Assembly (NCBI GenBank): GCA_033439795.1
Contig: JAUTDP010000010.1
Coordinates: 2,418,001-2,482,000, forward strand
DNA from: Sordaria brevicollis
Taxonomy: Eukaryota > Ascomycota > Sordariomycetes > Sordariales > Sordariaceae
Direction of reading: 5' to 3'
Length of the DNA stretch: 64,000 nucleotides
Shown: piece by piece, positions 35,163 through 45,324 of the stretch
Numbering within the stretch: position 1 is the stretch's first letter
Layout of the letters: each line of letters starts with the position of its first letter
Translations under genes and position numbers: made by a program
The notes under the pieces: model-generated
Seen by the model: only the letters and a program-made list of their open reading frames with translations
What the model was told of the DNA's origin: nothing
The model's database searches: none

Positions 35163-36662
35163 ATGGACACCCTACAGTCGCTACAATGGAGGCCGCCAAA
35201 ACCAAACTACCTTCCCCATGATATCGACGTCGATGAGCCCATTGTGGATGTCTATAAGCCCCCGAGACCCATGGACAAGGCCAGCGACCGCGAAAATGTC
35301 GAGTACTACGCCCACATGAAGCGCATGGCCCAGGAATACAACATCACCCGCCCCAAGGGATACACGGTCTCGTACCACTTCAACGCCGACATGGAGCCTC
35401 ACCACTTTGGCCTCACCCATCCCATGAAGCCCTTCCGTCTGACCCTCACAAAGAGCCTGGTCACGGCCTACGGCATGAACTTTGCCATGGACAACTACAA
35501 CACGAGGATAGCCACGTACGAGGAGCTCAACTCGTTCCACACCAGCGACTATCTTGACTACCTCCACATGGCGCCCCCCGAGGAGATGCCCCGCGACATC
35601 GACAACCCCGACAAGGAGGTCAAGTTCAACCTCGGTGGCTCCGACTGTCCCCTCTTCCACGGCCTCTACGACTACTGTTCCATGTCTGCCGGCAGCTCCC
35701 TGGACGCCGCCCGCAAAATCTGCAACAAGCAGTCCGACATTGCCATTGCCTGGGGCGGCGGCCTTCACCACGCCAAAAAGTCCGAGGCCTCGGGCTTCTG
35801 CTACATCAACGACATCGTCCTTGCCATCCTCCAGCTCCTGCGTTGCTATCCACGAGTGCTCTACATCGACATTGACGTCCATCACGGCGACGGCGTCGAG
35901 GAGGCCTTTTACAGCACAGACCGTGTCTTGACCTGCTCCTTCCACAAATACGCCCCCGAGGTCTTCTTTCCCGGCACCGGCGGGCTCGACGACAACGGCC
36001 CCAGGTCCGAGCACAATCCCGGCGCTCACCACGCCATCAACGTGCCTTTGAACGACGGCATCACCGACGAGCAGTATGCTCACCTCTTCCAGTCCATCAT
36101 TGGCAAGATCAACGAAAAGTTCCGCCCTTCGGTCATTGCCCTTCAGTGTGGCGCCGACTCGCTTGCCGGTGACCGCCTCGGTAGGTTCAATCTGCAAGTC
36201 CAGGGTCACGGTGCCTGCGCAAAGTTCTGCAAGACCTTCGGCATCCCCATGATCATGTTCGGCGGCGGTGGTTACACTCCTCGCAACGTCGCCCGCGCAT
36301 GGGCCTATGAGACGTCGGTGGCCATCGAAATTGACGAAAAAATCAACAAGATCATCCCTGAGCACACTCCCTGGCGGAAGCATTTTGTTCATGAGGAGCT
36401 CTTTCCCTCGCTGGAGCAGATTCTGGGTGACCCGCGTGTGAATAGGAACTCGCAAAAGCGCCTTCAGGAGATCATTCAGCATGTGCACGAGCAGTTGCGC
36501 TTCGTCAACGCTGCCCCCAGCGTGCAGCAGCAGGTGATTCCGCCAGACCTGGGCGGCATCCGGGACGATGTCGAGGACCGCCTCAAAGAGGAGAGCGAGG
36601 AGCGGGATGAAGGGCTCAGACGGGACAGGGAGGAAGGTTTGGGTATCAGCGGCGAGTTTTAG
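35163..36662 (+). CDS. hda-2: class I histone deacetylase, Hos2 type (HDA-2)
   Basis: 499 residues, single exon, ATG in a CATCATGG context. It is a zinc-dependent deacetylase; Hos2 orthologues act as catalytic subunit of the Set3 complex. The catalytic core is complete: HH dyad at 202-203 (G-G-G-L-H-H-A-K-K), zinc ligands D238, H240 and D332 (I-D-I-D-V-H-H-G-D-G; C-G-A-D-S-L), and the active-site Tyr371 in G-G-G-G-Y-T. The Gly-rich segment F-N-L-G-G-S-D-C-P, the A-D-S-L-A-G-D-R form and the P-E-H-T-P-W-R end place it with Hos2/HDAC3 rather than Rpd3. In Neurospora the Hos2 orthologue is HDA-2. An acidic/basic tail (about 470-499) ends in TAG, and the same frame stays open behind it into the next gene. 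Confidence 0.93.
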   Translation: MDTLQSLQWRPPKPNYLPHDIDVDEPIVDVYKPPRPMDKASDRENVEYYAHMKRMAQEYNITRPKGYTVSYHFNADMEPHHFGLTHPMKPFRLTLTKSLVTAYGMNFAMDNYNTRIATYEELNSFHTSDYLDYLHMAPPEEMPRDIDNPDKEVKFNLGGSDCPLFHGLYDYCSMSAGSSLDAARKICNKQSDIAIAWGGGLHHAKKSEASGFCYINDIVLAILQLLRCYPRVLYIDIDVHHGDGVEEAFYSTDRVLTCSFHKYAPEVFFPGTGGLDDNGPRSEHNPGAHHAINVPLNDGITDEQYAHLFQSIIGKINEKFRPSVIALQCGADSLAGDRLGRFNLQVQGHGACAKFCKTFGIPMIMFGGGGYTPRNVARAWAYETSVAIEIDEKINKIIPEHTPWRKHFVHEELFPSLEQILGDPRVNRNSQKRLQEIIQHVHEQLRFVNAAPSVQQQVIPPDLGGIRDDVEDRLKEESEERDEGLRRDREEGLGISGEF

Positions 36663-36779
36663 TGCAATTTACGAGGCGGTGAATACCGAGTTCCACGCTC
36701 CGTGCCCAAGTCACCTCCTTTACCTCCTTTACCTCCTTTGCCCAGCGATAATGACAGACGGTTGATTCTCGCTAGCCCC

Positions 36780-39700
36780 ATGCCACCCCTCCTTGGCGAT
36801 TTACCCAGTTTTGACTCCGACTCTGGTTCCGTCTCTGGTTCCGTCTCTGGTTCCGTCTCTGACGCCTGCCAGTACACTGATACCGACTCTGACTCGTACG
36901 ATGAAGATGACTTTTCGGATTCAGATTTTGAAGATACACATATCCCCCCTACACCGATCATCAGACCGCCTTACACGTTAATTAGACTACGATTCTTACC
37001 AGCCATGGTACTCCCTCCGCTTCCTGATTTGGCTTGCTGGTGGCGAAATGTGGACCCCAGCGTGTTTGAGCATAATCCCGATAAAGCCTTGGATGCTTGG
37101 CTTGACTATTTGCATGAAGTCAGGAATGCAGGGTTTACATCGGATGAAAAGTTGGCTGAAGGGAAAGAATACATTAGATGCCTTCGGCGTGCTCTGAAAA
37201 CTGGCCGATGGTGGGCATGGATCGGCCCAGAAACAGAAAAGGGGTTCCAAGACATGATGAAACAACTAAAGCAGTGGGAGGCTATCGGAGCAGTGGCCAG
37301 GAGTGCACAGGACCCAAAGAAACTGCTGGATACAGAAGAAGAACAGAACAGTGGGCGCCTGGGACAACGGTGGTGGGAGCAAGTCAATCCACAGGATTTC
37401 GAAATTGAAAACGACCCAAAGCCAGTGATAGCGGCTATCGCCGGGGATATAAAAAGACTCAGAGATCGAGGGAGAATGTCCCAGGAAGATGTGACACACT
37501 CCTACAGAAATCTGATTGCTTTACGCACCGCTTTGGATATCAGGAGTGGCCGGCTTTCGAAGGATGGCACGGTTTGGGGAGAGACGGATGTGCAGGAGAT
37601 GGTGGAAGAATGGAAAGCATTGGAAGCCCTTGTAAGGCTGCACCGCCGCGACCGGGAAACTCGAATTTTGCGAAAAGAAAGGTATTACCTCTGGGACGCC
37701 GATGTGGTTGGGCAGGCACCTGTTGCTGGCTAGGAGAAGGGCAACAAGACCGGGACCAAGTGGGCTTTGGTGTACCAGCGATATCAAGATTTTGCGCGTG
37801 AGTTCGTTATTCTGGCAAAAAACAATCCTCGTTTCGCGGGGAAAAGTGAAGAGACAGGCTATCCGTTGGGTGTTCAGCTCACGGATCTAGAGGATCTCTT
37901 CATCGATAACTACGAGATGGCGAGTGAAACGAACGACATGAAGCGGAAACTAAACGGCGTTCTAATTGCGCGTGGACAAGGCCGGCCGCCATGTGAGAGA
38001 ATTGACGAACCACTCGATAGACATATCAAAGCGGTGCTAGCGGCCAAGCCCACCGCCAACACGAAATCCGGTGCTCCCCTCCATGCTCCCCTCTGGTATC
38101 AAAATTTTGTGGACTGGTCAAAAAAGCTCCTCGAGTGTGAGGCACTCGAGGTCTACAACTCAGCGACCGGAATAGAATATGTGGACGTCAACCACAAACT
38201 ATTAGGCGAGTTGTTGCAAGCTATGGTCAACGTGGAGGCTGACCTGGAGGATGCCAAAAGATGCTAGGAGCATGTGGAAGCCGAGGGGCTGCCTCCTCAG
38301 CAGAAGGGGAAACAGCCGCTGCGTACTCCACTGCCGACGGTGCCAGAGGTGTCTAACGACGGTGAGGATGACGGGGCAGAGGGAGGGGGTGAGGAAGTGA
38401 AGCAGAAGAAAAAGAAGAAGCCCAAAAAGAAGTCAACGAAGAAAAAGAAGAAGAAGAACATGCCGGCGCACACTAATGAGGTCGCACAACATAAGGAGGA
38501 GGAGGAGGCGGAGGGGGCGGAGGAGGATGCACAGGCTGAAGACGACAAGAAGAAGGACGAGAAACAGCTTCAAGACAACGACGATTTGAAAGATTCCTCG
38601 GACAGCGAAAACGACGGCAAAGAAGATGACATCAACAAGAACCCCGTCGAAGATCAAGACCAAGACCATGACCATCAGGCTGGACAACCACAACATGAAC
38701 CACAACCACAACCACAAGAACAACAACCACAAGAACAACAACAAACAGGACCAACTAAGAAAAGCCAAGCCAGAAACGCCAAGAAGAAGCGCAGAAAAGA
38801 ACGCAAGAAGGAGTCGGAGCGAGAAGAGAAAGACAGGTTGGAGCGCGAAGCCCTCGAGAAGAAAAAGGAAGAAGCCAAGATCAAGAGGGAAGCTCAAAAG
38901 CAAAAAGAAAAAGAAGAGCAAGAGAAGCTCAAACACAAGGAGGAGCTGAGAAAGGCCCAGGAGGAGAGAGCGGCGAGAAATAGGCAAGCAGAGCAGGAAC
39001 GGAAAGAGGCAGAAAAAGAAGAGGCGAGAAAAGCGGATGAGAGGATATTTATACAGAGGGCGGAAGAGCACAGGAAAAAGTTGAAAGAGGCGGCGAAGGA
39101 GGCTAAGGAGGCTAAGGAGGCTAAGGAGGCTAAGGAACGGGAGGAGGAAAAGGCAAGGAGGGATAGACAGGTGAAAGAGGACGGGGAAATGGCTGCGATG
39201 ATGGCGGAGGAAATGGCGGCCAAGGGTGCGAGGGAACTGAAGGAGGCGAGAGAACAGGAGGAGGCGAGGAAGGCGGGGAAGGTAGAGGAGGTCAAGGAGG
39301 CTGAAGAACGGGAGGAAAAGGCGAAGAGGGATAGGCAGCTGGAGAAAGAGGCCAGGGAAATGGCTGCGAAGGTTGCGAAGAAACAGGAGGAAGAAAAGGC
39401 CAAGGAAATGGCAGCAAAGGTTGCGAAGGTTGCGAAGGAAAGGGAGGAGAAAGAGGCCAAGGAAATGGCAGCAAAGGTTGCGAAGGAAAAGGAGGAGGCG
39501 AAGCTGGCAAACAAGGCAAAGGAGGCAAAGAAACAGGAGGAGAAAAAATCCGCGAGGGAAAAGCTGGAGAAAGAAAAAGCGATTCCTGAGCCTCCTGCAA
39601 CCGAGATTCACAAGGCGGCGGAGCACCAGCAGAAGCAGCCAGTAAAGCCAACGTATTCGCAAGCTGTACGGAAGGGCAAGGCTGGCGTGCCAGGAGAGCA

Positions 39701-42700
39701 GTCGTTACCAGCTGTACCACCGGCTGACAAAGATAATGCGCCGGAGGAGTGGCCAGCGCTGCCGGTGAAGAAGATGCCGGTTAAGGTCCAGATACCTCCC
39801 AAGCCTGCCCCTGTGTGGAGGCGGGATCCTCAGCCGGAGGAGTGGCCAGCGCTGACGGTAAAGAAGGTGCCGGTCGTACTCCAGATGCCTCCTAAGCCGA
39901 TACCGAGGCGGGATCCTCAGCCGGCCGAGGTCCAGATGCCTCCTAAGCCGACACCGAAACAAGCTTCTAAGCCGACACCGAAGCTTGCTCCTCAGCCGAC
40001 ACCGAAGCAGGATTCCAAACCAGCTCCGGAGCAAGAACCTCAGCCAGTACTCAAGCAAGAGCCTCAGCCAGCACCCAAGCGGGAGCCTCAGCTAGTACCG
40101 GAGCAAGATCCCAAACCACAGCCGGAGCAGGAACCTCAGCCAGAACCGAAGCAAAATCCTCAGCCAGAACCGAAGCAAAATCCTCAGTCGGCACTCAAGC
40201 AGGAGCATCAGTCATCACCGGATCGGGAGCCTCAGCGAGAATCGAAGCAGGATCTCCAACCACAACCGAAGGAGGAGCCTCAGCCAGCACCGGAAGAGCA
40301 GCAAGTGCCTCCATCGTCGCCGAAGCAAGATCCCCAGCCAGCACCCAAGCAGGAGCCTCAGCCAGCACCGGAGCAAGATCCTCAATCATTACCGGAGCAG
40401 GAGCCTCCGCCAGAAGAGACGCAGGAATCGCGGCCAGAACCGAAGCACGATCCCCAGCCGACACCAAAGCACGATCCCGAGCCACAACCGAAGGAGGAGC
40501 CTCTCCCAGAACCAAAGGAAGATCCTCAGCCAGAACCGGAGCAGGAATCGCAGTCAGCACCGGAGCAAGATCCCCAACAACCTGAAGTGCCGCCGTCATC
40601 ACAAATTGTACCATCGGGCGAGTCTTGGTTGGTAGGGCAGCAGCTCACGACTTCACCGGAGCCAATCTCACCACTGGCTGGAGAGGATCAAGTGCCGAAA
40701 GTGAGGCTACCACCGACTATACCAGAGAAGTCGACCGAAACCCAGATTCCCCACACGGAAACGAGCGAAAATCTTCAGTCAGCGCCAAACCAAAATCCTC
40801 AATCGCCTGTACTGGTGCCATCACAAAAACAGATGCCAGAGCAACAATTTCCATCGCCGCCGCCTCAATATCAAAGTCCTCCATATCAAAGTGCTCCACC
40901 TTACCAGCCCTTTCAAAATCAGATACCACTCCCGCTTCCCGGACCATACCAGAACTCGTTGGCATACCCGAATGCGCCGCCATACCCGTCTTTCGGACCA
41001 CACCAGAATGTGCCGCCATACCAGTCTTTCGGACCATACCAGCCTCATGGGCCACGCCGGTCTCGCGGGCCACGCCAGCCTCACGGGCCACACCGGAACC
41101 CGCTGGCTTACCAGATTGCGCCGCCATACCCGGTTCCTGGACCTCATCAGCCTCCCGGACCGTACCAAAATCCGTTGGCATATGAAGTTGGGCCGTCACA
41201 CCAGTCTCCCGGGCCGTACTATTATCCCCAGCCAATGGCATACCGGGGTCCGATGCCGTAGCAAGGCCAGATGCCGGGACAAGGACAAATTCCCTCGCAG
41301 AGTCTGAACCCTCCGCAGATATGGCAGCCTTCCCCTCCGAGACAAGAGCATATTCCGCCACCACCTCCCTTGGAGAGACCAGTTCCTTCTCAGCCACAGC
41401 TCCAATCTCAAGGTCAGCTTCAATCGCAACTTCCAAGTCTCTCCCAGACACTGACTGATCCGCAAACAGATACATTCAAAGATCCATCCACTCGCCCTCC
41501 CGCCATCGTAGGACGTCCTTCCGCTCTACCTAAACTCGTCGAGCACCTCTCGCACGACATTAGCGACATGATGCAGTCTCTTTATGCAAAAGATGACCAC
41601 CTCGCCAGCCTTCCGCAGCAATCCAAGCAGCTTCTCTTGGGCGAACTCACAGATATTTGTAGTAAGCTTGTGTGGGATTTGGTGGCTGTTCAGGAACCCG
41701 AGCAGAAACCCGAGCAGAAACCCGAGCAGGAACCCGAGCAAGAATTGGAGCGGGTTATATCGAGAGGTCATTCAGCTTGTTCAGCTCCCGGTGTTTGCGG
41801 GGTAAGGGAGACGGATCCCTTTCAGTTGCAGATGGATAACAGAACGAGGGCCAGGTCACAAGACAGGCTAAGTTGGCCGGAAGTTGTTCCCTCGAAGAAG
41901 CCGGAAACACAACAGCCGGAAGCTCAACCTCTACAGAAAGATTGGGCGAAGCTTCCCGTGTTTTCAAATACCTCGTCGTCCAAGGAGGAGAAACGGTCAC
42001 AAGCAGAGTCACAGTCACGGCAATCCACGTCGTTCCAAACGGATTGTCAGACTGAGATTGGCAGTTATTCTCCTCCTGCTCCTCCTCCTAAAGAGGATCC
42101 TCCTCCTCTTCCTCCTCCTCCTCCCCCGCCTCCTCCACCACCTCCTCATAAAGAGGATCCTGAAGAGGACAACTTGAAAGCCACCACCGCAGAACCCGAA
42201 CCCGAACCCGAGTTTTCTGCGCTCCAGTCTGCATACGAGCATTTTATGGTTCCTGAACCCGCTGTTCGCTTCACTGAGCACCAGAGTACGGCGAGTCCGC
42301 AGGAGCAGCACGAGCACGGAGGGAACTTGTCTCTGACAGTCCAAAGTCAGATGCAACCAGAAGAGAAATTGCAACAAGAATTGCAACAAGTTGAGTTGGA
42401 GCAAGCTTTAATACGAACATTTCAAGAAGCCCGAGTGAAAGAGGCACAACTTTACGGAGCATTTCGAGCAATAATGGAAGAAGAAGAAGAAGGGGTTCAG
42501 CCAGAAGACATGAAACAAGCCCTGCAACAAGAAGCATTGCATCAAGCAGAAGTGCACCAAGCATTGCGGCAAGCGGAAGAGAAACTAGCAGCATTCTACC
42601 AGGCAAAATCGCAACAAGCCTTGCAACCAGCAGAAGAAGAGCTACAGGCAGAAGAGCCACAGGCAGAAGAGCAACAACGAGCTGAATTGCAAAGACAAGC

Positions 42701-43553
42701 TGAACTGCAGCGACAGGCTGAACTGCAGCAACAGGCTGAACTGCAGCGACAGGCTGAACTGCAGCGACAGGCTGAACTGCAGCGACAGGCTGAACTGCAA
42801 CAAGCCTTGCAGCAAGAAGCATTGCATCAAGCAGAAGTGCACCAAGCATTGCGACGAGCGGAAGAGAAGCTAGCAGCATTCCACGAAGCAAAATTGCAAC
42901 AAGCCTTGCAACCAGCAGAAGAGCTACATGCAGAAGAGCGACAAGCAATCAAACAAGCAGCATTGGACCAAGCACAGCTTGAACAAGCGCTGCCAGAAGC
43001 ATTGCGGGAAACATTGCATGAAGAAAAGCAACAAGGAGCAGAGCAGCAACGAGCAGAGCAGCAACGAGCAGAGCAGCAACGAGCAGAGCAACAACGAGCA
43101 GAGCAACAACGAGCAGAGCAACAACGAGCAGAGCAACAACGAGCAGAGCAACAACGAGCAGAAGAGCGACAAGCCGAATCGCAACAAGTTGAATTGCAAC
43201 AACCTCCATTGCAACAACTATTGCACCAAGCACTACAACAAGCTGGATTGCCACAAGCATTGCAGCAGCAACAAGCAAATTTGCCAGAAGCAGGATTGTC
43301 ACAGGTATTGCACCAAGCATTGCAACAAACAGGATTGGCACAAGCTTTGCAAGGAGCTCTGCTGGAAGTATTGCAAGAAGCTGGGTTGCAACAGCAAGTA
43401 GAGGAGGAGCAGCAACCAGCTAAGGATCATCATGCTAAGGAGCAACAAGCAGAGGAGACTCCGATGCAAGAACAGGTAGAAGATGATGATGATGACTCGC
43501 AACTGCTCGAGCTCGAGGTTGATTTTGAAGGGAAAAGTCGTTGGTTTTATTAG
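36780..43553 (+). CDS. giant low-complexity K/E/P/Q-rich protein, frame broken by three in-frame TAG codons
   Basis: One plus-strand frame of 2258 codons, from ATG 36780 to TAG 43551, contains only three internal stops, all TAG: 37731, 38265 and 41259. No frameshift is seen although much of it is repetitive. The order is a Ser/Asp-rich start, two tandem copies of a roughly 113-residue module beginning with Trp-Trp (37033 and about 37371), a third non-repetitive segment (37734-38264), a long Lys/Glu/Ala coiled-coil-like stretch (about 38390-39590), a Pro/Gln/Glu repeat region (39770-40600), a Pro/Tyr/Gln-rich part, then Gln/Ala/Glu repeats (42510-43400) and an acidic end. No family recognised. 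Each TAG could be a C-to-T change of CAG, or a site read as Trp after A-to-I editing. GCCATGG at 37003 is an alternative start. It may instead be a young pseudogene. Confidence 0.6.
37033..37640 (+). repeat. two tandem copies of a ~113-residue coding module
   Basis: Copy 1 begins W-W-R-N-V-D-P at 37033, copy 2 W-W-E-Q-V-N-P at about 37371. Both continue with a Y-plus-R/L-rich helix, an A-L-K-T-G-R / A-L-D-I-R-S-G-R step and end M-K-Q-L-K-Q-W-E-A-I / M-V-E-E-W-K-A-L-E-A-L. The similarity is at protein level only, so this is an old internal duplication. Confidence 0.7.
42514..42935 (+). repeat. coding direct duplication plus 18-bp units (Q-A-E-L-Q-R)
   Basis: A segment of about 130 bases (Q-A-L-Q-Q-E-A-L-H-Q-A-E-V-H-Q-A-L) at 42514-42640 recurs at about 42800-42930 with few changes. 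Between the two copies (42684-42800) lie six to seven 18-base units encoding L-Q-R-Q-A-E. Confidence 0.8.
43036..43165 (+). repeat. 15-bp coding tandem repeat (Q-R-A-E-Q)
   Basis: Eight to nine near-identical units of GAGCAGCAACGAGCA, five codons each, so copy-number change keeps the frame. The units differ only by G/A in a CAG/CAA codon. Confidence 0.9.
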
Positions 43554-44257
43554 CCTTTGTAGGTTGCTTTGGTTTCTGCGGGGATGCGTATTCTTCTGGG
43601 ATGTGATGAGTGATAGGTAGAAGTAAAGATGGTAAATTTGGAGCCGGTGTTTGTAGTTAGGTTAGGTTAGTTTTAGCGTTGTAGCCTTTAGATAGTATTT
43701 GCTTTTGTATTGAGCGCAGAGATAGATATATCAGCGTTTTGAGTCGGTCGAGGTTATATAGATTAGATAGAAGAGTTGAATGAAGATGAAACTTCCAAAG
43801 ATCTGTGACTTGAACTGCATGTCTTGGCTGTGAACAGTAATTACTTGTTCCGAAGCAGAACAGTGACTTAGTTGACATACAAAGGAAATGCAAGAGAACA
43901 AAACCTTTGTCTTTGGAAAAGGCTTCATGTGAGATAGACCCCTTAGGGCTTCCGGCTGTGTAGAGTCACCGTCAATTGTCAACATCAGGTCTCGGATTCA
44001 GCAATCAACAAAACCCAACCTGGAGACTAAAGTGATTTTAAGGATAAAATGCTTACTCTAGATGCCGGTAGGAGCTGAGCTCAAAAGCATCTCTCGACGA
44101 TTTTGTATAATGTTCATTATTGCATTCACTTCTCAACCATCATTTGTTTACCTTTGCATTTTTCCCTCTTCTGCCCTACTTGTCTTGCATAGTATTAGCA
44201 ACAGTTTTTACGAAATTCCGGGAATCGTTAAAGTGTGCTATCGGAGTTGGGGAGAAA
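43554..44257. other. intergenic region downstream of the giant frame
   Basis: Moderately A/T-rich 3' flank. No coding-like frame and no RNA gene recognised. Confidence 0.4.
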
Positions 44258-44715
44258 CACGTTAGTAACTGGTTGATAACACTTTGGTAACGCTCTAATA
44301 ACATGTCAGTAATATGTTGATAACCGTTTCATAATACTTCTGCAAGATCTCAACAACAAGACAGTGACACTTTAATACTTTGTGGTCTCGAACATGATGG
44401 CAACCCTTTGGTAACTGTTTCGAAACACTTTGACAACTGTTTAGCAACACTTTTGCAAGAGTTTTAAAGGGGTTTGGAAAAGTGTTCAAAAGACTTTGGT
44501 AACCTTTCAATAACTATTTAACAAATGTTTGGAAACACCTTAATAACCGTTTCCCAACGCTTATTGCAAGACTTCCATAAGACATTAGTGAAAACTGGGT
44601 GTTTGGGATTCCGAACATTGTCGATAGCCCTTTAGTAACTGGTTGGAAACACTTCAACAATGGGTTAATAACATGTGTATAACACATTGGAAAGACTTTG
44701 AAATAGTTTGTAAAC
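44258..44715 (+). repeat. degenerate satellite with an 11-bp period
   Basis: The stretch can be cut into about 40 units of 11 bases with the pattern NNN-TTT-NNN-AA (for example CACTTTGGTAA, CTGTTTCGAAA, CACTTTGACAA, CTGTTTAGCAA, GACTTTGGTAA, CCGTTTCCCAA). Two breaks of the register (about 44379-44403 and 44592-44627) are themselves similar to each other and about 224 bases apart, indicating a higher-order repeat. An 11-bp period is not a multiple of three, so it is not a simple coding repeat. T-tracts and A-tracts recur roughly once per helical turn. Confidence 0.8.
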
Positions 44716-45324
44716 GAACAGTTCCTAACCAGTCCATGAAGACGTCTCACCAATACTCCGGTGATGATGGTTCATCAACACTACTGGAAGTTTATAGCGA
44801 TCAAGCAAAAACACCTTTTCACAACCACAACGGCTCAGGGAACTCTTTTGACAAAGACCTTTTCTTTTTTGTAACTAATAACGCTACTCCAAGACATGCT
44901 AACTATACTATCCCTTTTCTCGTTTCAATCTTATTTTGACATGATATGATATAAATGCTAAACTGAAAATGCTTTCCATAACAACACCAATAAGAAAAAA
45001 ATCAAAACTCCGTTTCCCAGACGCCCTGCCGGCTGCGTGATGCGCAAAAACTGGGTACCGATCGTGAGCCATTAGAGACATAATAATCCGTTCCATGCAT
45101 ATTTCCGTTCCCAACCATTCACCAATTTTTTCCTTTTTGGTTCTTTTTGTGAAAGCAGACTCCGTTTTTGTTGCTTGTGAGTTTGCGTTCGTTCATTGAT
45201 TAGACCTCGTGGTCATGCATGCCCTTCTTCCACCTCTGCATGCTTTCATTTTCATCTTTCCCACGATACCAAAATATTGATAATGGTATCATCCTCACTA
45301 GCACTTAGCCCCCCTCATTCCAAC
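44716..45324. other. intergenic region before the MFS gene
   Basis: A/T-rich 3' flank of the minus-strand MFS gene. No gene supported. Confidence 0.4.

Noticed and set aside
35181..36488. 435-residue open frame on the minus strand
   Set aside because: Shadow of the HDA-2 coding sequence; no domain of its own.
37632..37733. Possible intron (GTAAGG ... CTAG) that would remove the first TAG of the giant frame
   Set aside because: The 102-nt length keeps frame, but there is no CTAAC-like branch site and it would delete the end of the second Trp-Trp module.
38135..38267. Possible intron removing the second TAG (CTGAC branch near 38238)
   Set aside because: Candidate donors (GTGTGA, GTGAGG) give lengths that break the frame, and the sequence reads as protein. 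It cannot be fully excluded without RNA data.
38433..39662. 409-residue Leu/Phe-rich open frame on the minus strand
   Set aside because: It is the complement of AAG/GAG-rich codons in the Lys/Glu coiled-coil segment, not a membrane protein.
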